Below the pieces are notes generated by a model. That model saw nothing but the letters and a program-made list of their open reading frames with translations. It did no database searches and was not told the DNA's origin. Source: Muricea muricata (taxonomy: Eukaryota; Cnidaria; Anthozoa; Malacalcyonacea; Plexauridae). Taken from it: a DNA stretch of 64,000 nt. The DNA lies in the NCBI GenBank assembly GCA_963855995.1, contig OY979717.1:47148044-47212043 (forward strand), read 5' to 3'. Below, one piece after another: positions 44,801-55,892 of the stretch (position 1 is its first letter; every line of letters starts with the position of its first letter). The translations under genes were made by a program, and so were the position numbers.

Positions 44801-46379
44801 ACAGAACGGGTCAGAACCCAAATAATTATGTATGTATTATGAACTTATGAAGCTAAATCAGTAATTGAAATCAGCCAGACAGCAATTCTAATTTCTCTTT
44901 AGTGGCTTATTAAACAAGAGGAGCTGACTCAGAGAAGCACAGAAGTGCCAAGCTTATCCAACTAAAGTGATGACAACTGGATTCTAACTTCAGCAAATAC
45001 ATAATTATTTATACATGCAGGTTCCGGTTTTTTGGGGACACCATGCTTAATTTACTGGACAGGTCTAAGTCCACACGATTTTACTAGTATGAATTATATG
45101 CACCAAAAGTGGTAAATGTGCAGGCATGGCTAAGGTAATAGTTTGTTTGCACAGATGGCTTCCAATCTTGACAACTTCAATCAGTACAATTGATTTTCTT
45201 GACTTGTTTGCATCTAGCCATTTTTTATCTATGATATAGAGGAAAAAATAAATACATGGTATGTGTTAAGACGAAATGCAGTAAGCACAATTGCCCTTCT
45301 ATTCTAACATCAAACAATTATGTTTGTCAAATGGGGAGTGCTGCACCCGTTATAGCTGTACAATTATTATGTAAATGCGTTTACAAAATTCATTCAATAT
45401 CTTCGGGTAGGAATCCAGAGAAGAATTCGTGTCAAACACATCTCCTAGCATCTCATTGAGTGCAGAAATACAAGATTCGACATCGTCACTTGCTCCACTA
45501 CATGGATGTTCAGGCATCTTTTTCGGAGTTGGTACTCTTCTCGTCTCAGTCGAGACTGGTTTATAGGCTAAACAGGAGTGCTACTACAGTTTCTTATAAT
45601 TAATGTTAAAATAATTTTCTGGTTCTTTAACGCCAGAAATGTTTTTGCTCAAATAGTTTCAAATTGTCACTTTGGATCGCATTGCAACCCCGAACGCAGA
45701 GAGCATTGTGCATTAGGAGACACACATTGGGCACAAGCACTCCAAAAGTCCTGATTTTTTAATCAAGGCCATGTTTCATAACTTTCATTGATTCTTGAGC
45801 AAGCCAAACACAATGCGATATATTCCGCAAGACATTTTAATTAATTGAAGAACTGACCAACTATGCTTTGGTGGTTGTGTATCAAGCTCTCTCGGTTTAT
45901 CACCTGTAGAGAGTAACAATTGCTTTTTATGATGTGCTGTTGTCTCAGACGCTCCATGTCGTCGTCTTACTTTTGATTAAGGCTTTCCTGGCGTATCACC
46001 TTGTGGGAGCCATGCACGTTTTCTACTACCATTCGCATTTTCCATTTCAGTATTGCACTTACAATAACTATGCAATTAGTGTCATTTAATTTATAATTGT
46101 ATAAATTTTCCATGAAAATAGCATTAACAAAACAAGGGAGAAATTGAGAGCACCTAATTGACCCACTGTGGGCAAAAAGTAAAAATTTAAATAAACGAAA
46201 TGTATTCATGAATATCCCCCATCCAATTGAAATAACATCACACAACCTTAAAAATTTGATATACTTCATAATGTACTAATGTTCTTCACAACATTTAAAA
46301 AGGGGAGAGGGTGATCAAGTCTGTGTTAAGGCTTTGTCGAAGATTGCAGCTCAACACTCTCACAATTATAATTCTTAGT
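44801..46379. other. No gene recognised
   Basis: On the minus strand near 45570-45380 a readable stretch (VSTETRRVPTPKKMPEHPCS, then ESCISALNEMLGDVF) could be a remnant of the DIRS-like gag or an unrelated exon; I cannot place it. The remainder shows nothing. Confidence 0.3.
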
Positions 46380-46469
46380 TCTATTCTCTTTCGCTGCGCT
46401 CAGCCGAATAGAAAATATTTCAAATCTAAGTATAGGAAACGAGAATGGAGGTGACCGCCCAGAATGTGT
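46380..46469 (-). repeat. Split direct repeat B2
   Basis: Matches 46838-46926 (starts TTCTATTCTCTTTCGCTGCG) with about two or three differences. Confidence 0.9.
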
Positions 46470-46716
46470 GCGCGAGTCAAACATTTATTGACAATAAATG
46501 GTCAATGCGTATACATAGGTAATTGATGTACTATATAATGGTATACTAATGCATTTAATTAATTATCCGTTTACGAACAAAAAAGTTTATTATTAATTAC
46601 AAAGGTAACAATGTTACTGCTATTACAAAAAAAAATCGATATATACTGGTAGTTTCGATGATTGGAATTGACTAGTGTAAATTCGCGAAGCGAATTGAGA
46701 AAGTAAAACCGGTTCC

Positions 46717-46842
46717 GCTGGAGATGCTGAGTGGCGTCAAGTGCAGAATATCGTTGGAGCGTGGGTTTTATACTGACGCAAACACAATGAGATCTCGCGT
46801 GGGCGAGAAGCATGAGCCACAACGAATTGAAATACATTTCTA
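46717..46842 (-). repeat. Split direct repeat A2
   Basis: Matches 51483-51602 (AGATGCTGAGTGGCGTCAAG to TGAAATACAT) with about one difference besides its edges. It abuts B1 directly. Confidence 0.9.
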
Positions 46843-46926
46843 TTCTCTTTCGCTGCGCTCAGCCGAATAGAAAATATTTCAAATCTAAGTATAGAAAACG
46901 AGAATGGAGGTGACCGCCCAGCATGT
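46838..46926 (-). repeat. Split direct repeat B1
   Basis: Partner of B2; just downstream of the recombinase stop. Confidence 0.9.
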
Positions 46927-46958
46927 GGGCAAATATCAAAAGGAAAAGCAAGTCAGGA

Positions 46959-47801
46959 TCAGAGACCTAGATTTAATGACACTGCCAATTGATGTTTTAA
47001 ATCTGAACGGCAGTACAATTCTTTACTTTTGTCAGATTTCCACCTTCCGTGCTCTTTGATGGCTTGGGGTGACACATCCCGATTCGCTGCCGCCGTTGCA
47101 CCACCAATGCGTAAGGAATGTAATCCAAAAGAAGATGAGGGCAATCCGATTTCCTTGTGAAGTATAACCTCTCGAGTGCGTGAATAGGAGAGCTGTGAGC
47201 CGGTTCGAATAGTATAAGAATTACAGAGACGGTGGAAAACCAATTTTCCAAAGACAAAAGTATTGGAAGAGGTGTCTGCCCGAGCCATGGAGGCGTATCG
47301 AAGGAGCATGTTGTACGGACATGTAGGAGTTGCTGTCTTAGCAATCAAGATGGTAGAGCCTACGTGTAACTGATCTGTCTTGCTGCGGGGGAGGAAAACC
47401 GACAAATGATACTCGTGAAATGTGATGTGACACCATTTGAGGTTGCAAATTTCGTTAAAACGGAGAAAGCCAGCAAAACCTATTAAACATAAAGTGACAT
47501 CACGAATGTCGGAAAGAGAGGCAGATGGTCCTGCAAAACGCGACACGAGAGCAAGTAGATGCTCTGGAAGAATAGGGGACTTCTGCTTGGGAACACGAGC
47601 CTTAGCGATGTCTAGACGCTTACAACCTTTGAGAACAGCTTTAACAAAACCACTGACACAGGGGCTCATGACCCCACATGCGTTGTAAAAAAAATTTATG
47701 GCGTAAAATGCCGAATTACTAGTACTAAATGTAAATCCAGACTGTAATAAATTCACTAAGTATAAAGCAACGTAACAATCCTGTGCATGAAAATCATTCA
47801 C
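46959..47801 (-). CDS. Tyrosine recombinase of the Ngaro-like element
   Basis: A 280-residue open frame. N-terminal core-binding part (CYVALYLVNLLQSGFTFSTS) and catalytic part with GFAGFLRFNEICNLKW (Arg I), SKTDQLHVGST, HSLRIGGATAAAN (H-x2-R) and HGRWKSDKSKELYCRSD (Tyr nucleophile near the end). All expected catalytic residues are visible. The enzyme inserts the circular DNA copy without a target duplication. The true start may be further upstream, since the N-terminus looks a little short. Confidence 0.85.
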   Translation of the reverse strand: MNDFHAQDCYVALYLVNLLQSGFTFSTSNSAFYAINFFYNACGVMSPCVSGFVKAVLKGCKRLDIAKARVPKQKSPILPEHLLALVSRFAGPSASLSDIRDVTLCLIGFAGFLRFNEICNLKWCHITFHEYHLSVFLPRSKTDQLHVGSTILIAKTATPTCPYNMLLRYASMARADTSSNTFVFGKLVFHRLCNSYTIRTGSQLSYSRTREVILHKEIGLPSSSFGLHSLRIGGATAAANRDVSPQAIKEHGRWKSDKSKELYCRSDLKHQLAVSLNLGL

Positions 47802-48599
47802 TTCAGGAAATTGGGCACACTATAACTTCCATTTGTTGAACTGAGACACATATAACTTGGAAGTGGATGCGGCCGTAGAACTTCCAAGAGCATTAGTCAC
47901 ACCAGGCACGAGATGTACGAGTTCCGGACTTTGTATTTGAGGTAGTAGATCTGTAAAGAACATAATAGTCGCAAATTACTCCCGAATTTCCACTAAATAT
48001 TTAATAATTGGAGCCTAAATGAATTGGCGCATATAAGCCTTTGCAAATAACCCATGAGTCGGTGCTAATAGACGTGTACGGCGCCAGAAGGCGAATTCCA
48101 ACATTCCAGTGCCATAAGGCAAATTCTAACAGCCCATAAGGGAACCAATAAGAACACACATAACAGCCCATGAGGGCAAATCATATTAAATTACAAAAAG
48201 CATACAAACAGGTCAAATTCCAAGCTAAATGGTTGTGAGGATAAGGGTATAAAGCTAATGGAAACAAACCAAATAAATGTCTGGGACACTATGTTGAACC
48301 AATAGTTCATTAGAATACCGCCATAAGGCACATTAACCAAATACATGCCATATTGCAGCATAAACTGTGCTCGGCTATACAACTGGTAGTCATAAATGGG
48401 CTATAAAGCCATTACATATCGGAATGCGAACCAATAGGCAATAGTTCGTTGGAGTACCGCCATAAGGCGCATTAACCAAATACATGCCATATTGCAATAT
48501 AAATTGTGCTCGGCTGTACAACTGGTAATTATAAATGGGCTATAAAGCCATTGCATATCGGAATGCGTCTATGTCAATAAACACTCCATCAAGACGATT
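47802..48599 (-). other. Inter-ORF region of the Ngaro-like element
   Basis: No protein-coding signal apart from a possible upstream extension of the recombinase to about 47900. It includes the 137-bp tandem duplication. Confidence 0.5.
48294..48567. repeat. Tandem duplication, about 137-bp unit
   Basis: Two copies (48294-48428, 48429-48567) share ACCGCCATAAGGC, CATTAACCAAATACATGCCA and ATGGGCTATAAAGCCATT, about 90% identical. Shorter fragments with CATAAGG and CCCATAAGGG recur at 48090-48180. Confidence 0.85.
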
Positions 48600-50696
48600 T
48601 TAATGCTTCCGTGAAGCATCCAAGCAAATGGCTAAAACAGAGGATTTAAAACATCCGCCGCAGAATACTGTAGTCACTCCGCGTGGGGGCCTCCCGAAAA
48701 TATTGTGAGGATCACTAAATTCCCAAACTTGTTTAACAAATGTTCTCAGCCCTGAACTGGGAAACAAAATGGGCCAAAAAGATGCGGACTTCCACATAGG
48801 TACTATGAGAACTCCTCGGGTTTTGCAATATTCGAGGTGATAAACTGTGCGAATCACTAAATAAACAGGGGCACTAACCAGCAGTTCTCATTGGACCAAT
48901 CAAAGCTGAAAGCATCAACGCCGGAAGTACCCGGACACCAAAATTTCGAATAAAATTTTCTGCATTTAGCCGTGCCCGAGGAAGCAAAACAGTCAAGCGT
49001 AAATGGGCCATACATGGAATTTAAATGATTATAAAATTCAGACGTAATACTCCAGTCGTCATGATCGACGATGCGACTAATATTGTCTGCATACACATTT
49101 AGGGACCTAGGGATCTGCACCTGGAGAATGTTGTTGTTCTGTAAGCAGAAGCAAAAAATATCTAACGCGATTTGATGTAAGCGTAGTGAGGTCGAACCTT
49201 TCCCGCAAATAATTGCAGCATTAAGGTTGTCAGTAAAAAATTGTACAACGCTGCTCTGTAAATGTCTTTTGAATGCTCGAAGGCCATAAAGGATTCCTAG
49301 GAGCTCACGACTGTTGCTATCTAATTCTGTCTCTCGGGAAGAAAAGGCAGTAAAATATAAGTCGAACTCAGTCCGGTCTATAAAGAATACATGACCACCA
49401 CATGCGTAAGCACTAACATCCGAATAAAAAATCGCGGTAGGGGCATGGTGTCGAAGCAAATTACGGTTATTAAGAGAGACAATGTTGCTTGACCAAAACT
49501 TTACCTCAGTGAGGCATTGCTGATAATACTGAAAATTGCTAAGATCTATTACAAAATCCCACTGGTCCGACAAAGCCACTGCTGATTGTAAAAATCGTGA
49601 CATTATTAGGGTTACATTACCAATGACTGGCGACATGGATATAACTTTGCCGACGATAGAAGCGATAAAACGAGGGGAGACAAAAGGCAAATTATCACTA
49701 AATTTCTGAAGAGCAGTCGTAAAATTCGTTATCCTTGAGTGAGCTACAGCAATATAACCCTCAGTGAAATTCCATATCAACCCTAACCACTCGAGTATTT
49801 GTACGGGATCCCATACAGATTTTTCGACATTGGGGACAATTCCTGCGCTAATTAAGTCTTGGCGAACGGATGCGGGGACAGAGCAAGCGGCATCGTAGGT
49901 GTGCTCGCACCCAGCCCCGTCATCTAAAAAGAGAACGATACGAAAACAGCTTCGTGAACAAATAGGGAGCTGATGATAGCCCAAAAGGGAGAACAGTAAA
50001 ACAGAAATAACGCATTTTTGTAGAATTAAGGGGCCACTGAAAACCCAAAAACTGTTGGTGGTCAGGCCAGATATCCACATGATGATAACCTGACTTCATG
50101 TTGAACTTAAATAGGAAACCGTCCGGTACAAAATAGTTGGCAAATACTTTCCAGTCGTCCATGCGGAACTTAGGTTTAGGGATGTGCTTATTAACATGGC
50201 GTAAATCTAAAATAAGTCTGGGTGTTCCTTTTGCGTTAAATGAAACGGATAAAGGATTAATTACCGTCGGTGGCTGGGGACACTCAACAATCAATCCCAG
50301 TTTAAGTAAATCACTAATGGCTTGTGACACAAACACATTGTTGTCCATGGCTGAGTGGTTATTACGAAACTGTGCAGAGGCAGGTAACGAATCAAAAGGA
50401 ATCACATAGCCGTTTGTAATAATATTAATTACCCAATCAGGGGCACAAATATTTTCCCAAAATTTTACGTGGGCTCTTAACCGCCCTTTGACAATAGGGA
50501 CTGATTTACCACACTCATATTCGTATAAATTATTTGCATAAAATTGAACTAATTCACTATCAGATACACCTTGTGAAAAATACTTATCTTTAAGACAGTG
50601 TGTGAACTCATCATCCGCCAAAGGAGAGCGCACCGATGATTTATAACTCTGCAAATCCGAACCAGCAGCATCCCCGCCATTAAAACTAGAAACCAC
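48600..50696 (-). pseudogene. Ngaro RT-RNase H with two frameshifts
   Basis: The N-part (50696-49920) has GRLRAHVKFWENICAPDWV, SLPASAQFRNNHSAMD, GTPRLILDLRHVNKHIPKPK and TVLPFGLSSAPYLFTKL. About a dozen residues are missing and the frame shifts near 49940-49920, just before RIVLFLDDGAG with the LDD box. RNase H has IFYSDVSAYACGG and SSRETELDSNSRELLGI. The distal GPFTLDCFASSGTAKCRKFY and PGTSGVDAFSFDW segment is usual after RNase H in DIRS-type elements. A second frameshift at 48857 separates the last 85 residues (IRTVYHLEYCKTRGVLIV). Confidence 0.8.
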
Positions 50697-50801
50697 ATCA
50701 GTAGCTAGGCACTGTAAAAAAGAATCCCTATCTGGATGTGTTGGTGCTGTACGATCCCGATTGTGGGTGGGGGAAATAGGTGTTGCCGTTGTTGTTTCTG
50801 G

Positions 50802-51471
50802 CTAGTCGAACAGGGCACTCCCGCCACCAATGTCCATATGCTCCACAGAATCGACAGGATCCGCGCGACGAACGGGTATTTGGTGTACGACTCCAGGTGG
50901 GGAGACCACTGGAGGAGAACCGGTCGTAGGAGCGGCCGAAGGCGAATGTAGCGCCGCCGCGACGTCTTGTTTAAACTGTGAAAGGAAGTCCATACTGTCG
51001 GCGAGGTTTTGAAGCTTTTGCTTTTTCTCTTAAAGCCTCACGCTCAGCTTGTCGGATTTTCTTGTCGTCGTCCGGATCTAATGCAACAGCCGAAGCTTCG
51101 TAATGTTTTACAGTGAGCCAACCGGCCTCGGAGGTATCAGCAATCCTAATTTTCCGATTTCTCTCGTCAATCAGAGCCAAAGCCTTGTCGAGCGTGTCCT
51201 TAACTTGATCAAGCTCTGTACTCTCTAGAAGCTTGAGAGCAGTAGCTAGAATTCTAAGCTCAGTATTGAACTTAAAATTTCTTTCGTTACCAGAATGTGT
51301 AAACTTGATATCAGCGTCGGTTTTAAGTTGCTTCGATAAGGCCAAGGCACTTTCCGCTTTATTGCAAGAGCCTGTTACTTGATCAGCCAATTGATCTTTG
51401 TGATCGTTAAGCTCCTTAAGTAGAAAGCTACGAAACTCGTCGAGGTCAGCTTTAGTAACAGAGTCGGCCAT
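50802..51471 (-). pseudogene. Ngaro gag-like ORF1
   Basis: Starts MADSVTKADLDEFRSFLLKE (51471) and continues as an alpha-helical, charged protein (TALKLLESTELDQVKDTLDK) to 50971. The frame then changes into MDFLSQFKQDVAAALHSPSA and a Pro/Ser-rich stretch. No zinc knuckle is visible. It lies between repeat A1 and RT, the position of gag. Confidence 0.65.
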
Positions 51472-51482
51472 GTAGACTCGCT

Positions 51483-51602
51483 AGAGATGCTGAGTGGCGT
51501 CAAGTGCAGAATATCGTTGGAGCGTGGGTTTTATACTGACGCAAACACAATGAGATCTCGCGTGGGCGAGATGCATGAGCCACAACGAATTGAAATACAT
51601 TT
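51483..51602 (-). repeat. Split direct repeat A1
   Basis: 5' terminal repeat of the Ngaro-like element, immediately upstream of the ORF1 ATG. Confidence 0.9.
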
Positions 51603-52063
51603 TTGCTCAGCATCGTCTGATTACCGATGCTATATGTAATGCCACCTGCTAACTGACAAAATCTACGTTTTTGATTTTACCACTGTACGAAGAACAACAT
51701 TTTCTAATATCTTTCTGTTTCGTTCTAGCTGTCGATTAGAAATAATGATGACCTGAACAAAGAGCCAACAGAACAAGAAACAGGTTTAGGTTGGTAATTT
51801 TTGTACTGCGGTAGTATAATAGTATAATTTTTGTACGAAGTAAGTATTTCATCACTTTCCACTCAGTCTTCAGAATGCGCTAACTAACTGACAATACTGC
51901 TTATGCTTCTAAAATTTACCAGTGCTATAAAAAGGTATCTTGCTATACCCGTCAACTAGTTTTTTTCTTCCAACATCGCCCCATCTGGCGCCATATCATA
52001 GCCAAATATCAAAGAACTAAAATTACGCTGGGAATCGTATGTAATAATCATAGACGTTATAAG
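51603..52063. other. No gene recognised
   Basis: AT-rich sequence between the Ngaro 5' end and a MITE; nothing seen. Confidence 0.4.
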
Positions 52064-52201
52064 CATAAATTGTGAGTTGGACCGTGTATCCTAGGAAACG
52101 GGAATTTGCGAATTGTTATTGGTCACTCGTCGCAAACAATGACCAATAACAACGCATAAATTCCTGTTTCTTACGATACACGGTCTGGATCACGATTTAT
52201 G
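52064..52201. mobile_element. Foldback MITE
   Basis: 138 bp almost entirely inverted: CATAAATTGTGAG...CCGTGTATC...TGTTATTGGTCA and its inverse, arms about 65 bp with scattered mismatches. (A)ATAAG lies beside both ends. Confidence 0.8.
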
Positions 52202-52643
52202 AATAAGGTCTATTCGTATTCACCAAAGAGTTTTTTATAAATTCCACTTTCGAAATTAGCAAGTGGAACGCAGTGTCAAGCTATCAATAGAGCTCATGAA
52301 TAGTGATGTAATTGTGCAGAAACGGGGAATTCAACTGAAGCAAAATATCGAAAAATTCTTCAAAGCTGAATAGGAGCCCACTTGCTGGCCGCAACTATAA
52401 CTATGTCTATGCTAACTAATAATACAGTAATTTCACTTAGTCGGTGGAATAGTCAGTTTAAAAATGAATTAATATCATGGCATTCTATTAAATAATCAGA
52501 ATGCATGACAAAACATGCACCACTGGTCCTAAAATGAACAGAATAAACTTCGAACGGGAAGCAAAATTGTTTATTAATGTGTTCACTTTTTAGACTTTAA
52601 AACAACATAACCTGCTTGTATTTTCCCGATCCCTATTGTTTAG

Positions 52644-52723
52644 ATAACATAAGAAGCTGCGAAGACTTGTACAACATAAATCCTCAGTTGCAGGATGGAT
52701 ACTATGAATCCAGTTATATGCAG
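52644..52723 (+). CDS. Short exon before the intelectin/FReD domain
   Basis: An 80-nt exon with TTTAG acceptor and CAG|GTAACA donor. It encodes NIRSCEDLYNINPQLQDGYY then ESSYMQ. The SC-D/E-L--I-P---DG-Y pattern opens fibrinogen-related/intelectin domains in cnidarian proteins. It ends in phase 0, exactly matching the exon at 54461. Its phase-1 start does not fit the phase-0 donor after the PAN exon at 24847, so if one gene, at least one further exon is unseen. Confidence 0.75.
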
Positions 52724-52919
52724 GTAACACATACATTTGTTAGTAACATTTTGAAAATATGTGAGTATTACCCTGCATTATGTTTGTTTAAATTCGCCTG
52801 TTCAAATTCAAATTTTATAACCATTTGTTACATTATATATAAAAACTTTTGTACACAATTTCATAATGCTCTGAAGATGTAGCGGCAAAATGCTTAAAAG
52901 CTCTTTTGCTATAATGGTA

Positions 52920-53150
52920 CTCTCTTAATTTAAAAGACTGGTTTGAGAGATTTTTTCAATCTTTAAAAAGTTTAAAGAATTTTTCAATCTAATAGACTAC
53001 TTTTTAAACTAATGGATTGAATATAGATTGATCGGTATACCCTTTCGGTGTTCCAATCGACTGAAATATGTCACTCAATTAGATTACTTTTCAGTGGAAA
53101 ACGTATGATCCATTAGATTGAATTTTCAATCTTTTGAATTAAGAGAGTAT
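52920..53150. mobile_element. TA-flanked MITE
   Basis: TIRs CTCTCTTAATTTAAAAGAC and inverse, with TA at both outer edges (52918-52919, 53151-53152). The inside repeats TTTCAATCTAAT/ATTAGATTGA in both senses. No coding. Confidence 0.75.
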
Positions 53151-54460
53151 ATTCATCTTTTATCTTAAATTCATACATGTACTACATGTGCACAACACAT
53201 CAGCGAAGTACCAGAGTAATGAGAGTACAGTTATATATCAATGAAGGAAAGTTATTAGCATGCAAGCAACCATCATTAAAAAAGACGTGATCCTATATGA
53301 ACTGCTACAGAGTGACCTAACGTAATATACGTTAGTTTGTACAATGCGAAACATTAGAGTTTTATGGTAGGAATTTCTTTTATCTTTGCTTTTTCTATAG
53401 CTGTTTTCAATAGGAAAAACCACGATTCAATGCCGTAGGGATTTTATTTTAATAATACATTCTAAAATGATTGGGTTTGATTGAATTACAATTGATAACT
53501 GCCTAAAATACACCATAAACATATTACAAATAATTACTTAAATACCTGAAGAGTGGGTCTCTACAGCTTGAATAAACGCACTTGTTTCTCTTTGTAAGCT
53601 GGACTGTTGTCGTTCACTGTTCACTGACAAGTTCAATTGCTCTTGTGTGAACACATATATCCGTATATATCAGGTTACATGCAACATGCAAATCAGGTTA
53701 AATCAACTTGCAATAAAAGTTAAATTTTTGTGCAATCAAATTAATTACTAATCATAAGTTTATGTTCGAAAGGCTGTATAAAAAACAGCGTGTCCGTAAC
53801 AATAGCTTAGCAACCTTTTTTCCGATCACTAATTCGATTTAATTTTGCTTGAGTAAGATATAGCTGCTTTTTCCCGAGCCACCATTTTTGGCTGAGTTTC
53901 AATCATAAACACATTTTTTTTATTTTTATATTTTGAGAATTAGTGTCAGGGTTATTCGAAGGATTAGAGATCTTTGTTTAAGTGTAGGATTTTGGTTAAG
54001 ACTTGCGTTAGGGATTGGTTAATTGGGATAAAGGAATATAATTCTATATTGAAATAATGCTCATCATCAGATATTGGTCGTACTCATAATAGGATACCAT
54101 TTTTTTTTCTTTTCTTCAAATTATACTTCCATTTGAGCTATATAGTACATACTCGGTTCGTCATTAATCAAAAACCCCTTAACACTGTAAGAGGGTCCTA
54201 TAAATTTAGGTATCTCTCGGCAGCCTACCAGGCCAGTCAGCCACTCAGCATGCCAACGAAAGTTTAGAACCACTGATCAATTTTAAAATCTCTGGAATAC
54301 CCGGAACGCCATATGGTAAAGGTTCATTTTAATTGCGGTTAGATTAGCAAAAATGTTATTCGGTTCTTGTATTCCACTTAAAGACAATTTTCTCAATAAA
54401 AATATATACGAAATACATATAAAGTTCGAAATTATTTGAACGACTTTTTGGCTTGTTCAG
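53151..54460. other. Intron of the lectin-type gene
   Basis: No coding signal. A small palindrome CTAACGTAATATACGTTAG lies at 53317-53335. Confidence 0.5.
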
Positions 54461-55096
54461 GCTTATTGTGACCTATCAAATAAAGGCTGGACTCTCATTG
54501 CCCGTTTCGCAAATAGCGATTCCAAACATTGGATCGATGATGGTTCTTTTTGGTACGACCGGGAAACTCAATACGGAAATTTTAAAAGCGCTTCATCCAA
54601 TGAAGATATGATATCCATGGCATTTTGGCAGGTTAAGGGGAATGAGTTTAAGATTTCTCGAAGTGACGACTCCAGTAACACAGCTCTGTTACAGACCACG
54701 TCTAACTGTCTTCACGACAAAACATTCAGGTACAAAATCACAAGTCATGGAAATTTTCGTAATGGCAAAGTTTGGGCGAGTGACCAGTGCCGTGGAAGTT
54801 GTCCAGTTATGTACAGCGGTCAGTACAAGACTACCGCAGGTTTTGAACAGCACAGCTGTAGCAGCAATATTCAGAGCAGTGCCTACATTGGGTTTTGGTG
54901 TGATTGGTCTACTGGTGATGGTGCAGTGATGATGATTGGCGGTGGTGGAAGAGCTTGTCAAAGAGCAGACCATGGTATTGGAATAACAGAGGAAAATTCG
55001 GCAAGACTTGGTGGAACACTACCACGTTTTGATTTTGGCTACGAAGCAAACAGGAATCCTCCATCAAGCTATTCACTTAATCTCTGGGTTCGTTGA
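54461..55096 (+). CDS. Intelectin/fibrinogen-related domain exon, C-terminus
   Basis: Opens after TTGTTCAG in phase 0 with AYCDLSNKGWTLIARFANSD and runs 211 residues to TGA. The N-terminal part has the fibrinogen-related C-D----GWT-I-R pattern; the later FWCDWSTGDGAVMMIGGGGR and CQRADHGIGITEE match the intelectin (X-type lectin) calcium/sugar-binding region, where acidic and His residues coordinate Ca2+ and exocyclic diols. C-terminus SYSLNLWVR. Likely a secreted lectin domain used in recognition of microbial or self glycans. Intact. It may be the 3' end of the gene that begins at 22070, or of a separate gene. Confidence 0.85.
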   Translation, partial: AYCDLSNKGWTLIARFANSDSKHWIDDGSFWYDRETQYGNFKSASSNEDMISMAFWQVKGNEFKISRSDDSSNTALLQTTSNCLHDKTFRYKITSHGNFRNGKVWASDQCRGSCPVMYSGQYKTTAGFEQHSCSSNIQSSAYIGFWCDWSTGDGAVMMIGGGGRACQRADHGIGITEENSARLGGTLPRFDFGYEANRNPPSSYSLNLWVR

Positions 55097-55269
55097 ACGT
55101 TTCGATTAATTATGATGCTGAAAATATTATAATTGAAGCATGGTATCTTTTTTATTTGTCGTATGCCTTTTTAGTTTGATTGATTCAACTTGATTTAATT
55201 GCTTTGCCGCATTTAAAAATCTACATAATTATATAAGTAAACACAAAACACAAATAATTTGAGCACCTG

Positions 55270-55418
55270 GGCTGGTTGTATAAAAAAGTGATTAAAGTTA
55301 ACATTGATTGTTGCAAACAGCAAGCAATCAGAATAACGTATTTAGCACTTAATCACTATTCAGCTACGAAACAGTGATTATATAAAAAAGTGATCAACAA
55401 TTTTATACAACCGGCCCC
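55270..55418. mobile_element. MITE with GGCTGGTTGTATAAAA termini
   Basis: Left GGGCTGGTTGTATAAAA and right TTTTATACAACCGGCCCC; CTGG flanks both sides. Internal AGTGATTA/TAATCACT is inverted. The terminus resembles that of the MITE at 1472-1604. Confidence 0.8.
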
Positions 55419-55753
55419 TGGCGGGCCAAACATGTTAGGGTATTGCTCCAATTACGGTTCTGAAGTGAGCTAGCCGTAAAAGTTGTAGATATAGTCGGAA
55501 GTATAGAAATAAAAGTTTAGAACATTTGATCAATATGTGTTATCATCACTTATCATGTTCAGTTTAAATAGTTTTGTATTTAAAGACTTTTGGCAATAAA
55601 TTGTTTTAATGATTTATTTGAATAAAAGCATGAAAAAATAGGCCGATTGGCCGTTTATACATGGGAAATAGATTATCTATTTTGTTGAAAAGCTTTTTCC
55701 AAATTGTGCAAAATATAAATTTGCAAAGTTAGTTATTAAGCTCAATAACAAGC

Positions 55754-55812
55754 AGGGCCGTAGCTAGAACGTTAGTTTGGGGGGGGGGGGTATTCATATT
55801 TCATATATGCTT
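55754..55812. repeat. G-run repeat end
   Basis: CAGGGCCGTAGCTAGAAC precedes 11 G and TATTCATATTTC...TTGTTCTGTCC. A diverged counterpart of the G-run plus TTCTGCCC portion lies at 34460-34510, at the tail of the helicase-like gene. Confidence 0.5.
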
Positions 55813-55892
55813 GTTCTGTCCGAAGAGCTTATTTGCAAATCAAATTGAAATTATTGAACAATTTGAATTTGATTTACACAACCAGAAACGCC

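Larger units (their letters stand above)
46380..51602 (-). mobile_element. Ngaro/PAT-like tyrosine-recombinase retrotransposon
   Basis: On the minus strand the order is A1 (51602-51483), gag-like ORF, RT/RNase H, tyrosine recombinase, B1 (46926-46838), A2 (46842-46717), B2 (46469-46380). These split direct repeats define the Ngaro/PAT arrangement and permit replication through a circular intermediate. Both repeat pairs are well above 90% identical by eye. The recombinase is intact while gag and RT have a few frameshifts, so the copy is fairly recent but not autonomous. The 247 bp between A2 and B2 are unexplained. Confidence 0.85.
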
